Source of the DNA: a candidate division WOR-3 bacterium | GTDB lineage: Bacteria; Hydrothermota; Hydrothermia; UBA1063 | Direction: 5' to 3' | Length of the DNA: 64,000 bases | Assembly: GCA_039803545.1 (NCBI GenBank) | Contig: JBDRYS010000001.1 | Coordinates: forward strand, 623,866-687,865 | Shown: positions 17,836 to 27,300 of the stretch, piece after piece | Position numbering within the stretch: position 1 is the first letter of the stretch | Layout of the letters: each line of letters starts with the position of its first letter | Notes under the pieces: generated by a model | The model's database searches: none | Told to the model about the DNA's origin: nothing | Seen by the model: the letters and a program-made list of their open reading frames with translations, nothing else | Position numbers and translations under genes: made by a program

Positions 17836-19339
17836 GTTCAAGTCCCTTTTACAATTTGCAATTGCAACCTTTGTTTCCCGAATTCTCGGATTTATCAGGG
17901 ATGCATCGATCGCATACTTAGTAGGCGCAGGGAGATTTGCAGACATATTTAACGTAGCCTTTAGAATTCCAAATTTTCTGAGGGATATGCTGGCGGAAAA
18001 CGCAATGCAAACAGCCTTTGTACCAAATTACGTAAGGGCCTTAGAAAAAAACGAAGACCCAGATCACTTCTTAAACTTAATATTCACCATCTTTTTATTC
18101 GCATCGCTCCTAATCACTGTTCTTGGTATTATTTTTTCAAAGCAGATCGTGCTCGTTACTGCATACGGCTATACCAGCATACCCGAAAAGTTTTATAAAA
18201 CCGTTGAAGTCACAAGGATAACCTTTCCTTACCTTATTATCGTTTCTATTTCCGCCCTCTTTCAGGCTGTTTTAAATTCGAAAAACGAATTTTTCCACCC
18301 TGCACTTTCCCCTGCCTTATTCGGCCTCGGAATTATTGTAATTACAATCGCTGCAAAATACTTTATCCCAGTAGAAGAATATACGAGAGTGCTTGGATAT
18401 TCTGTCCTCTTTGGTGGCCTGCTGCAACTTTTATACTTAGCACAAAGGCTCGAGGTGCACCGCATTTACCCGAAACTTACCTTTAATTTCCACCATCCAT
18501 ATTTAAGGGATTTTGGAAAGTTACTCATCCCCGTTTTAATAAGCGTTGGTTTTTCTAAGATTGCACCCTTTATAAACACTCTTATAGCAACTTTTTTAAG
18601 AGAAGGCTCAATTTCTTATCTGACCTACGCCTATCGTTTGATGCAGGTACCGGTAGGCCTCTTTGCAGTGGGACTACAAACGGTCTCGATGCCTTCCTTT
18701 TCACGGATCGTCGCAAGGAACAAAGAAATTAGAGAAGCTTTATGGAAGTCTTTCTTCTATGCAGTGTTCTTAACCCTTCCCTCCTCTATTTTCATGATGT
18801 TTTACTCCGGTGAAATAGTTCAAATACTCTTTCAAAGAGGCGCCTTTACATATCTTGACACTCTCAACACCACCCAGGCCTTGATTTTATACACACCACA
18901 CGTATTCGCTATCGGTGTATCAAAGATATTTCTAAACTATTACTTCTCTAAGGGAGAAATCAAGATTCCCAATATAAGCGTGGCTCTCGGGACCATAGTA
19001 AATATTACGATAGCACTTACACTCTCAAAATACCTTGATTTTCCAGCCCTTGCCCTTGCCGTATCTGCTGGGATGTCAACGCAGGCACTCTTTTTGACTG
19101 CAACGGTCTCTAAAGAGAGCCCTATGACGCCGGAATATTTACAGAAAGTAATCAAGGTTATGGTGGCAAGCTTAATTTCCCTTTTACCATGCTATTTCAT
19201 ACACTTGCGTACCCCCTTACAAAGGCTTACCGCAGGCTTTTTCCTTTATACCGCAACCTTTCTCTTAATCGCTTACCTTTGGGACTTCCTACCAGAAATA
19301 AAAGGTACTAAAAAATTTGAGGAGCAAAAGTTAAAATAA
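17831..19339 (+). CDS. murJ: Lipid II flippase MurJ (MviN), ATT start codon
   Basis: MurJ moves lipid II across the inner membrane for peptidoglycan synthesis; this protein of about 502 residues has roughly 13-14 hydrophobic helices. The first ATG in frame (17987) would remove TM1 and the family's N-terminal signature. Upstream of it the frame is open and reads IKFKSLLQFAIATFVSRILG then FIRDASIAYLVGAGRFADIF, which aligns with E. coli MNLLKSLAAVSS...SRVLGFARDAIVA. The frame is closed by TAA at 17816, and between it and 17987 there is no ATG, GTG or TTG. An AAAGGAG site at 17817-17823 stands seven bases before ATT at 17831, which overlaps the wecB stop. I therefore place the start at ATT, a rare initiator known from infC. 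Confidence 0.85.
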   Translation: MKFKSLLQFAIATFVSRILGFIRDASIAYLVGAGRFADIFNVAFRIPNFLRDMLAENAMQTAFVPNYVRALEKNEDPDHFLNLIFTIFLFASLLITVLGIIFSKQIVLVTAYGYTSIPEKFYKTVEVTRITFPYLIIVSISALFQAVLNSKNEFFHPALSPALFGLGIIVITIAAKYFIPVEEYTRVLGYSVLFGGLLQLLYLAQRLEVHRIYPKLTFNFHHPYLRDFGKLLIPVLISVGFSKIAPFINTLIATFLREGSISYLTYAYRLMQVPVGLFAVGLQTVSMPSFSRIVARNKEIREALWKSFFYAVFLTLPSSIFMMFYSGEIVQILFQRGAFTYLDTLNTTQALILYTPHVFAIGVSKIFLNYYFSKGEIKIPNISVALGTIVNITIALTLSKYLDFPALALAVSAGMSTQALFLTATVSKESPMTPEYLQKVIKVMVASLISLLPCYFIHLRTPLQRLTAGFFLYTATFLLIAYLWDFLPEIKGTKKFEEQKLK

Positions 19340-19346
19340 TAGCATT

Positions 19347-21107
19347 ATGGAGTTAACAAGGCTAAGGGGAAAGGAATTAAAAAAGGCACTATTAGCTGGA
19401 ATCATAAAAGTTCAAGACCTTAAAGATGAATTAAACAAGATCAACATTTTCCCTGTTCCCGACGGTGACACTGGGACTAACCTCGCTGAAACCCTTGCGG
19501 GTGGTGTAAACATCCTAATCGAGTCTTCAAGTCTCAAGTTGTGTGAAATAGTAAGAAGATTCGCAGAGGCAATTCTTTTTACCTCTAAAGGCAACTCAGG
19601 TACAATTTTGTCTCAGTTTTTTACTGGATTTGCCGAGGCTTTGAAAGGAAAAGAGAGCATTACCACCTCGGAATTTGCTGAAGCATTAAAACACGCAACA
19701 GACACAGTCTACGCCTCCTTAGAGAAACCCGTAGAGGGAACTATCATAACGGTGATGAGAGAAGTTGCCGAATACGCTGTGGAAATTTCCGAGAGGGAAA
19801 GGGATTTTATCAAATTCTTAAGGCTGCTTCTGAATAAGGCAGAAAAGTCCTTAGCCAGAACCCCTGATTTGCTTCCAAAACTCAAAGAGAAAGGCGTCGT
19901 GGACTCCGGAGCCTTTGGTTTTGTTTTAATTTTAAAAGGTATTGTGGAGTACATAGATACAGGCAAAATCGAACTCAGCAAAGTCCCTTCAAAAGAGACC
20001 CGAAAAATAATAGAAGAAGAGAACATAGAACATAGATACTGCACAGAAGCAGTTATCAAAAGTGAAGGACTCGACAAGAAAAAACTGGCCCTTATTCTCG
20101 GGGCCCTGGGAAGTTCCCTCTTGATTGCAGGTGCTGGGGGACTTTTCAAAATTCACATCCATACTAATTGGCCTCACAAGGTCTTTGAAGCTCTGAAGGG
20201 AAAGGGCATCATACTAAAACAAAAGATTGATGATATGATAGAGATGAATCTAAAGGCCAGAAAGAAAAAATTTGGCGTGGTTGTGGATTCAACAGCGGAC
20301 ATACCTCTCGATATCGCCCAGGAGTTCGGGATAAATATAATTCCACTACAACTCATTATGAATGGGAAAACCTATCTGGAAGGGATTGAGATTGACAAAA
20401 AACAGGTCCTTGAACTTTTGGTAGAAGGCAAAACCCGACTCTCTACCTCTCAGCCTGACCCAATTTCCATTGAAAGAACAATAAAGGAAGCACTTTCAAA
20501 ACACGAAAAAATTATGATCGTAACCCTTAGTTCCCAACTATCTGGAACCTTCAACGCAATAAGAATAGTAGCTTCAAAACACCCAAATGTATACCTTTTC
20601 GATGGAAAAATGGCATCCCTCGGTACAACCCTCCTCGCGCTCAGGGCGCTGGAAAAATTTGAAGAGGGTTATGACATCGAGAATATTTTGGAATACCTCA
20701 GGAAAGTTCAAAAGAAATCGCTTTTCATCCTCACTTTGAAAACCGTGAAATATCTTATGAAATCTGGTAGAATTTCTAACCTCAAAGGCGGAATTGCTGA
20801 GCTAATGCAAATAAAACCTATTATCGCAGTAAATTCTGAAGGTAAACTGGAAAACATCGGAACAGCCTTAGGAGAAGAAAAGGCATTTAAAAAGATCGTC
20901 AAAATTGCAAAGGAAAGACTTAATCCTTTCCAGACTTATGACTTTGGAATCGCGTACGTTGGGAAAAGTGAATTTGTTGAGCGTTTAGAGGCCTTCGTAA
21001 GATCAGAATTTTCAGTCAGAAAACTAATTGTAAATGAGGCTGGACCTTTACTCTCCCTTCATGTAGGTCCCGGTGCTTATGGTCTTGTCGCTCTGCCGGT
21101 GTTCTAA
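19347..21107 (+). CDS. FakA-FakB fusion: DhaL/DAK2 kinase domain plus DegV fatty-acid-binding domain
   Basis: Residues 1-200 are a DhaL-type kinase domain with the Mg-ATP aspartates in VPDGDTGTN (D39, D41). The middle domain keeps the FakA zinc ligands as RYCTE (C232) and KIHIHTN (H270, H272). From about 307 to the end is a DegV/EDD domain (VVVDSTADIP, LSTSQPDP, SGTFNA, GPGAYGLV). In Firmicutes FakA phosphorylates fatty acids carried by a separate FakB (DegV) protein for use in phospholipid synthesis. Here enzyme and carrier are one 586-residue chain, so acyl-phosphate production in cis is the likely job. It follows murJ by 7 bp and ends the serS operon, 4 bp from the convergent nadD stop. 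Confidence 0.85.
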   Translation: MELTRLRGKELKKALLAGIIKVQDLKDELNKINIFPVPDGDTGTNLAETLAGGVNILIESSSLKLCEIVRRFAEAILFTSKGNSGTILSQFFTGFAEALKGKESITTSEFAEALKHATDTVYASLEKPVEGTIITVMREVAEYAVEISERERDFIKFLRLLLNKAEKSLARTPDLLPKLKEKGVVDSGAFGFVLILKGIVEYIDTGKIELSKVPSKETRKIIEEENIEHRYCTEAVIKSEGLDKKKLALILGALGSSLLIAGAGGLFKIHIHTNWPHKVFEALKGKGIILKQKIDDMIEMNLKARKKKFGVVVDSTADIPLDIAQEFGINIIPLQLIMNGKTYLEGIEIDKKQVLELLVEGKTRLSTSQPDPISIERTIKEALSKHEKIMIVTLSSQLSGTFNAIRIVASKHPNVYLFDGKMASLGTTLLALRALEKFEEGYDIENILEYLRKVQKKSLFILTLKTVKYLMKSGRISNLKGGIAELMQIKPIIAVNSEGKLENIGTALGEEKAFKKIVKIAKERLNPFQTYDFGIAYVGKSEFVERLEAFVRSEFSVRKLIVNEAGPLLSLHVGPGAYGLVALPVF

Positions 21108-21111
21108 TCTA

Positions 21112-21681
21112 CTAACGATACAATCCCTTCCTTAAAATATAATCAGAAACCCTTTCCGGGACAAAGAATCTTATACTTTTGCCCTGTTTAACCCTTTCCC
21201 TTATTTCCGTTGAAGAAATGTCAATGAGCCTTTCGTCCAAAAAAATGACTTTCTCTGAGAATATGGGCTTGAGCTCCCAGCCAGGTCTTTTCAAAACAAT
21301 AAAATTCACCATTTCAAGAAGCCTGTCATAATTATACCAGCTTGGCAAAGCTCGATACTGGTCCGCACCGATTATTAAATAGAATTCTGCCTCGTTAAGT
21401 TTTTCTTTCAATTTTTCCAGCACATTTACAGTATAGGATGGGACAATATTCTCCACAGCTTCAAAATCTGAAGCCTCAAAATATTCAAAGCCGGACGTAG
21501 CGAGCTTAACCATATTAAAGCGATCATCAAAGGAGGCATAGGTTCCTTTGTGGGGCGGCTTGTAATTCACTAAAAAGACAATTTTGTCCAATTTCACATT
21601 CTCCCAAACATCTTGAGCAAGAATAATGTGTCCAATATGAATGGGATCAAAGGCACCACCAAAGATACCTATTTTTTGCAT
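21112..21681 (-). CDS. nadD: Nicotinate-nucleotide adenylyltransferase
   Basis: The 189-residue protein makes deamido-NAD from nicotinate mononucleotide and ATP. It has the nucleotidyltransferase motif GIFGGAFDPIHIGHI at the start, LIIGADQY in the middle and ISSTEIRERVKQG near the C-terminus, all classical NadD features. It overlaps the end of the upstream lipoprotein gene by 13 nt and so belongs to the MFS-bamD-nadD minus transcript. Confidence 0.95.
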   Translation of the reverse strand: MQKIGIFGGAFDPIHIGHIILAQDVWENVKLDKIVFLVNYKPPHKGTYASFDDRFNMVKLATSGFEYFEASDFEAVENIVPSYTVNVLEKLKEKLNEAEFYLIIGADQYRALPSWYNYDRLLEMVNFIVLKRPGWELKPIFSEKVIFLDERLIDISSTEIRERVKQGKSIRFFVPERVSDYILRKGLYR

Positions 21682-22415
21682 GATTTTTCGATTGCCTTTG
21701 CTAAGATCTTGATACTCTTTTGAAAACCTTTATCCTTTAAGTTTCCAATATCGTCAAAGAGAACCCTCGCTGAATCACACTCTTTCCTTAATAAATAACT
21801 CCTTACTTTTAGGATTTTCGCCGCAGTAATCAGACTGTCATCCTCAGGAAACTCTTCAAAAACAAGATCTATGTAAACATCGGCGGCCCTTGGTTGGCCA
21901 ATCTTTAAATAAGTATCTGCTATGTATAAATATTTCAGACCCTTACGCCTGTATAGTGTCTTCTCGAGTTCTCTTGCCTTTGCCATCTCTGGAGAATCGG
22001 GAAACCTGCTCTTAAACTCTTCAATATACCTCTTGGCCTCGTTGATGGATTCTGTATCCCTTGAGATCGTCTTACTTTTTTCCATATAGCACTCTGCTAA
22101 CTCCAAGTAAGAAACCGCCACATACTCACTGGTAGGAAAGGTATTGATTAAAAAGATATATTCAGTTATTGCATCATCGTAGTTTTTCGCCTCTTTATAG
22201 CTTTTGGCAAGGTAATATTGAGCTGCGTCAACGCTGTCACTGAGCGGATATTTAAAAACAAACTCCTTGAAGAGCTCCGCAGACTGATTGTACTTCTTCT
22301 TATCAAAATATTCTTTAGCTCTTCTGAAAAGGTAATCTGAAGTTGCAGGAGGCTGTGCCTTCTTTGCTTGACAGGACATAGAAAATAACAGCGCCAATAA
22401 AATTAACTTTTTCAT
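21669..22415 (-). CDS. BamD-like outer-membrane assembly lipoprotein (TPR)
   Basis: A 248-residue protein that starts with a lipoprotein signal (MKKLILLALLFSMSC, lipobox Cys15) and consists of TPR-like helical repeats (YLFRRAKEYFDKKKYNQSAE, AAQYYLAKSYKEAKNYDDAI), the architecture of BamD/YfiO, which binds BamA and helps insert beta-barrels. The lipidated start and TPRs support an outer-membrane periplasmic location. Other TPR lipoproteins cannot be excluded. It sits between the MFS transporter and nadD. Confidence 0.75.
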   Translation of the reverse strand: MKKLILLALLFSMSCQAKKAQPPATSDYLFRRAKEYFDKKKYNQSAELFKEFVFKYPLSDSVDAAQYYLAKSYKEAKNYDDAITEYIFLINTFPTSEYVAVSYLELAECYMEKSKTISRDTESINEAKRYIEEFKSRFPDSPEMAKARELEKTLYRRKGLKYLYIADTYLKIGQPRAADVYIDLVFEEFPEDDSLITAAKILKVRSYLLRKECDSARVLFDDIGNLKDKGFQKSIKILAKAIEKSCKK

Positions 22416-22452
22416 GCTGACTCCTTTCCTTGATTATAAAGGAAAGTGTGCG

Positions 22453-23622
22453 TCAATTAAACTTTACCTTCATAAATATAAGGCTGGATAAAAGGCCGAA
22501 GGAGGCAACCGTACCCCAGATCAAAATGGGAGTCTTAAGGAACATATCAATTAAAACTCCACCGATAAAGGGTGCTACCGCCCATGAGAGACCTTCAATA
22601 AACCCGAGAAAACCTATATATAGACCCCTCTTGTCTTCTGGCGCCATTGCCGAAGTTATAGTGGTCAAAAGGGGCATAGCCAGCATTTCACCGAGGGTCA
22701 AAAGGACGACTCCAACCGCAAAGTTTACAAAATTCCTTGAAAAGGTAAAATAAAAATACCCCACAGAATATAGAAGCGAGCCAAGGATCAAGCCCTTTTT
22801 GTACCCAACGTAATCAACAATTTTGATAATGAGCATCTGGAAGAAGACCACCATAAAACCATTGATACTGTAAAGATAACCGATCTGAACGTTATCCAGA
22901 CCCTTAGACTTGGCATATACAGAGAGGGTAGAGATAAGCTGGCCCATGAGAAGAGAAAGAATGAAAGTTCCGGCGATAAATACAATGAAATTTTTGTGTT
23001 TGAAAACTTCACCAAAGGAAACTTCCTTTTTAACATCAACATTGACACTTTCTCCCTTAGAGGAGACAAGGTACACAATCAAGAAAACACAAATTATTTG
23101 GAGCAAAAAAGAGGCAAAGAAAGTTAGAGCGTATGAATAGCGAGAAATAAATCCACCAATGGATGGACCAATGGCAAACCCCAAGTTACCTCCCACTCTT
23201 ATCACGCTGTAGGCAAAAGGCCTATCTGGCTCATCGATATTTTTCGCCACAAAGACATCGGAGGCAGACATAAAAAAGCTGGCTCCACCAGAGTTGAGTA
23301 GAAAGAAAAAGAAAAACAAAAGTGGATTCGCCTTTAGTAGAATCAAAATTGAAAAACCTAAAAAGCCTGTTGCCCTGAAAAGCAAACCAAGTTTCATCAC
23401 GGTATCAGTGGGCAGGGTATCAGACAGTTTACCAGCGTAAAATCTTAGAAAGGATCCCAGTATAGACGCAAAACCGATAATAGAACCAACGAGGCTCATG
23501 GGCACGCCCCGTACGTTGTAAAGATAAATGCTTAAAAAGGGAATACTGATCGCATAGCTTGCAGATTGCAATCCACGAATCACCGCAAGGCTATAGAGTT
23601 TAAACGCAGTCTGCTTCTCCAC
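22453..23622 (-). CDS. Major facilitator superfamily transporter
   Basis: The 389-residue protein has 12 hydrophobic helices in two six-helix halves; the loop between TM2 and TM3 carries the basic/glycine pattern RFYAGKLSDTLPTDTVMKLG of MFS proteins, repeated as DYVGYKKGLILGSLLYS in the second half. It resembles drug or sugar efflux carriers; the substrate is unknown. The start is GTG (23622). No Shine-Dalgarno is seen and a TACAAT -10-like box lies at 23634-23629, just ahead of the GTG, so the transcript may be leaderless. Confidence 0.85.
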   Translation of the reverse strand: MEKQTAFKLYSLAVIRGLQSASYAISIPFLSIYLYNVRGVPMSLVGSIIGFASILGSFLRFYAGKLSDTLPTDTVMKLGLLFRATGFLGFSILILLKANPLLFFFFFLLNSGGASFFMSASDVFVAKNIDEPDRPFAYSVIRVGGNLGFAIGPSIGGFISRYSYALTFFASFLLQIICVFLIVYLVSSKGESVNVDVKKEVSFGEVFKHKNFIVFIAGTFILSLLMGQLISTLSVYAKSKGLDNVQIGYLYSINGFMVVFFQMLIIKIVDYVGYKKGLILGSLLYSVGYFYFTFSRNFVNFAVGVVLLTLGEMLAMPLLTTITSAMAPEDKRGLYIGFLGFIEGLSWAVAPFIGGVLIDMFLKTPILIWGTVASFGLLSSLIFMKVKFN

Positions 23623-23675
23623 ATGATTATTGTAAGGCAGATTGTTCGTATTATGAACTAATCGAGGGATGACTA

Positions 23676-23704
23676 TTTACTTTTCGGTCTTATGCAATTA
23701 TAAT
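23676..23704 (+). promoter_or_regulatory. tmRNA promoter
   Basis: TTTACT (23676-23681), a 17-bp spacer and a perfect TATAAT (23699-23704) stand about 20 bp upstream of the mature tmRNA 5' end at 23725. A short 5' leader would be removed by RNase P. Confidence 0.65.
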
Positions 23705-23724
23705 ATACTTGTTCTTACTCAAGA

Positions 23725-24074
23725 GGGGGTGTATTGGATTCGACAGGGCCGGTTTGAATCATAGAGCGCATGCCGGGGTGTGGCCACCTCGTTAATAAGG
23801 CCACAAAAAACAACTGCCAACTACAGCTACGCATACGCTGCTTAATTAAAGCAGCCGTCCCTTTTCGGGGTGCTCCTGCCCGAAAAGAGGGCGTGATACA
23901 CAGGAGCTGGACTCGGGCCCACGCCTTCAGGGTTCGGGTCGAGAACCAAGAAGGCTATCCCTCAAAGCACCTGCCTGTCGGTGCGAGAGGGAGAAATTCA
24001 AAGACAGGCTAAGCATGTAGGGCTCTATGGTTCAAGGCCCCTGGACGCGGGTTCAATTCCCGCCACCTCCACCA
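23725..24074 (+). ncRNA. ssrA: Transfer-messenger RNA (tmRNA)
   Basis: The 350-nt RNA rescues stalled ribosomes. The 5' end GGGGGTG pairs with CACCTCC before the encoded ACCA at 24071-24074, forming the tRNA-like acceptor stem; the 5' ATTGGATTCGAC and the 3' GGTTCAATTCCCGCC T-arm are standard. Pseudoknot 1 (GGCCACCTCG/…GGCCACA) is followed by AAAAACAACT and the resume codon GCC at 23816. The tag reads A-N-Y-S-Y-A-Y-A-A and ends at TAA 23843-23845, followed by the helix GCTGCTT/AAGCAGC. The tag ends YAYAA instead of the common YALAA. It is a single-piece tmRNA with no permutation. Confidence 0.97.
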
Positions 24075-24307
24075 GTCTTATTTCCGGACCAATTAAAAAA
24101 TCCTAAATTTTTAAAAACATCACATTGAACTGTAAAAATTTATAGCTCTACAACTTTTTTAGACCAAACTGGTTTCGATGATTCAAAAGAATTTTGAAAA
24201 GCGAGCCCCCGTTAGACTTCAAAAGTTTAAAATCAATAAACTCAAGAAAACTCCCACCGAAGAGAAAACTTAGGAATTTTAAAAAACTTGTCTTAGATTA
24301 ATAAATT

Positions 24308-24336
24308 GGGGCCGCCCCGTTTCACGGGGCGGCCCC
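24308..24336. terminator. Strong GC hairpin between tmRNA and the RND operon
   Basis: A perfect 12-bp inverted repeat (GGGGCCGCCCCG, loop TTTCA, then its complement) stands 37 bp downstream of the RND transporter stop on the minus strand and about 230 bp downstream of tmRNA. Neither side has a clean T-run (AATTTATT on the minus side), so it may be a bidirectional terminator or an RNA-stabilizing end. The rest of 24075-24373 shows no ORF, RNA or repeat that I recognise. Confidence 0.5.
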
Positions 24337-24373
24337 AGTTCCAATTAATCAAAGCCTCCGACAAGCCAACTCT

Positions 24374-27300
24374 TTACTCTTCCCTCTTCGCCTTGATTTT
24401 CTCAAAATAGGCATAAATCACCGGTACAACGAAAAACGTCATAATTGTTGAAGCGGTGAGTCCGCCAATCATGGCCACGGCCAAGGGTTGCCTTAAAGCG
24501 CCACCTTCCGTATGACCAGACAAAGCCATTGGTATTAATCCAAAAATAGTAGTTAAGTTTGTTATAAGTACAGGCCTTAATCTTACGACTGAACCTTGAA
24601 TAACCGCTTCCAGCGGATCAACGCCTTTTTCCCTTAGCTCCTTATAGAATGTCAACATGACAATCGCCTGGTTTACCACAACACCTACGAGAATCAAAGC
24701 GCCAACCATTGAGGAAACCGAAATTGTAGTGCCTGATATCCACAGAGCCAGAACCACACCGATGAAAGCAAGGGGAATAGTTAGCATAATAATTATCGGA
24801 TCTTTTAAGGATTCCAGTTGGGCCGCCAAAATCATATAAACGAGAACTATTGCTGCAAGGATAGATATTCCAAGGTTCTTTATCATATCCTGAACCTGCT
24901 CAAACTCGCCCTTAATCTGTAAGCTGTAGCCTTCCGGAAGAGAAAGCTTAAACAGCCGATCCCTAATTTCAGTGAACACCTCGCTTTTCTTTCTACCCTG
25001 AATATCAGCAAGAACTTTTATGACCCTCGACTGGTTCTCATGATCAATTTGTACTGGCCCATAATCATAGGAAAAATCTGCTATTTCCTTCAAAGGAATT
25101 ACAGCCCCTGTCGGAGTCAGTATGGGGAAGTAATAGAGCTTTTCGACATTTTCTTTCAAATAGGTCGTATCGGCTTTCAAAACGAGATTGTAATCCTTCC
25201 CCCTCAATCTTAATTTTGTTGTGGTCATTCCCTGGAGGGCGATCTGGAGTTCCCTCTGAATTTGAATGGGAGTAAGCCCAAAGTACGCCGCCTTGTCTCT
25301 AAGAATATTCATTCTTAATTCAGGTTTCGCCTTTTTAAGTGAAATCTCAACGCCTGTTATCCCTTTGATTTTTCCAATCTCTTCAGCCACTCTGTTTGCA
25401 AGGGATGATAGTTCTTCAAGGTCTTCACCATAAAGAGAAATTTCCACCGGTTTACCTGCGCCCCCAAAGACCAAAATATTAACAAGATCCATAGACTTTA
25501 CAGTAGCGCCCTGATAAACGGGTGCTTTCTCTAAAATCTCATTTGCGATCTGCATTGCGCTCTTCTTTCTTTTTGAAGCGTCAACAAGTCTAATAAGTAA
25601 TGTTGCAGAGTTGCTCCCCTGCGAGGTGCCAAACATCATCCCTGTTTCCGAAGATCCACCTGTCGCCATTACTCTCTGAACTTCAGGGTATTCTTTAGCA
25701 ATATCAATAATCTGATCCACGTAGTGCTCCGTCTCCTTAAGATTGGTTGCCGGAGGAAGTTCAATGGAGATTACTGCAGTTCCCATATCCATTGGAGGCA
25801 AAAATTCTTTATCAATGAATTTAAGAAGGGGAATGGAAGCCAGGAACAGAACAATAGTGCCGATTAAAACGAGGCCTCTTTTTGGCAAAACGAAGTTTGT
25901 AAGCAATTTCTGGTAAAACTCTCTGATAGGAGTAAACCAGTAACGCTTTCTCATTTCTTTAAGGGCGACCGTCTGAGTAATGTAGCTTGAAGTTATTACC
26001 GGAATAATCGTTACAGCAACAAGAAGTGAAACCAGAAGAGTAATAGTAACAGTTACTGCAAGGGGTTTTGTGAACTGTCCTATCAAACCGCCAATATAAA
26101 TGAGGGGAAGGAATACTACAATATTTGTTAAAGTTGACGCAGATATTGCGGTCCAGACCTCCTCAGTACCGCTAATAGCGGCACTATACCTGTCTTCACC
26201 GAGCTCTTCGTGTCTGAAAATATTCTCAACTACTACAACGGCCGCGTCCACTAACATTCCAACACCCAGTGATATTCCTGCAAGGGTCATCATATTGAGA
26301 GAATAGCCTAAGAAATAAAGAATTGTAAAAGATATGATAACCGAGAAAGGAATTGCTAAACTGATGATAACCGTTGGCCTAAGATCGATGAGGAAAAGGA
26401 AAATCATCAATGCAGCAAGAATTGCACCAATAATCCCGCTGTTTATAGTCTCTGAAGCAGATTTTGTTATAAAACGTGACTGGTCAAATCCCTTTTCCAG
26501 TTTTATATCCTTATACCATTTCGAAAGCCTGCTGATCGCTTTATCCACCCGCTGGACAACTTGAACCGTGTTTGCACCAGACCTCTTATAAACAGAGACA
26601 ATTATAGCTTCATTTTTGAAGGACTTCGCAAAGCCCAGCCTTTCCGACTCTGTGGAATATACCTTTGCAATATCCTTTAAGAATACAGGAAGTCCATTTT
26701 TCCTGAAACCAACCACCTGATTTTCCAGGTCTTTTACTCCACCGTACTCTCCTATGGTCCTTATCAAGAGTGTCTTCTGTCTTATATCGACCTTCCCTGA
26801 CGGAAAGTTGAAATTGTTAAGCTGGAGCATCTGTGAAATCTGGGAGAAGGAAACACCAGCCTCAATGAGCTTTGGTATGTCTACTTCGACCCAGTACTCA
26901 ATATCCCTTCCACCAAGAACATCAACTGTCGCAACGCCCTCGACCCTTTCAAGATAGGGTGCTATATCATCCTCAAGGAGCTTCTTAAGTTGGGTCAACG
27001 TGTATCTGTCAGAGGTAGCAACGTAACGAGCCACTGGCATCATTGAGGCATCAAACTTAAAAACAATCGGCTTTTGGACATCCTGTGGTAAATACCTTTC
27101 AATTAGACCGATTTTGTCTCTAACTTCTTGAGCTGCAAAATCCAGATTCGTTCCCCATTCAAACTCCACTATAACTAATGATATGCCTTCTAAGGACTGG
27201 GAAGTTACCTTCTTTACGCCAGAGACCGTCGAAACCACGCTCTCTATGGGTTTTGTTACTAACTGCTCAATATCCTCCGGAGCAACGTTTTCATATCGAG

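Noticed and set aside
17987-19339. murJ starting at the first ATG
   Set aside because: This would remove the first helix and the conserved SRxLGFxRD segment that is clearly encoded upstream in frame.
23770-24012. Open frame of 80 codons on the plus strand
   Set aside because: It lies inside the tmRNA, whose tRNA-like ends, pseudoknot and tag frame are clear; the open frame is not the tag frame.
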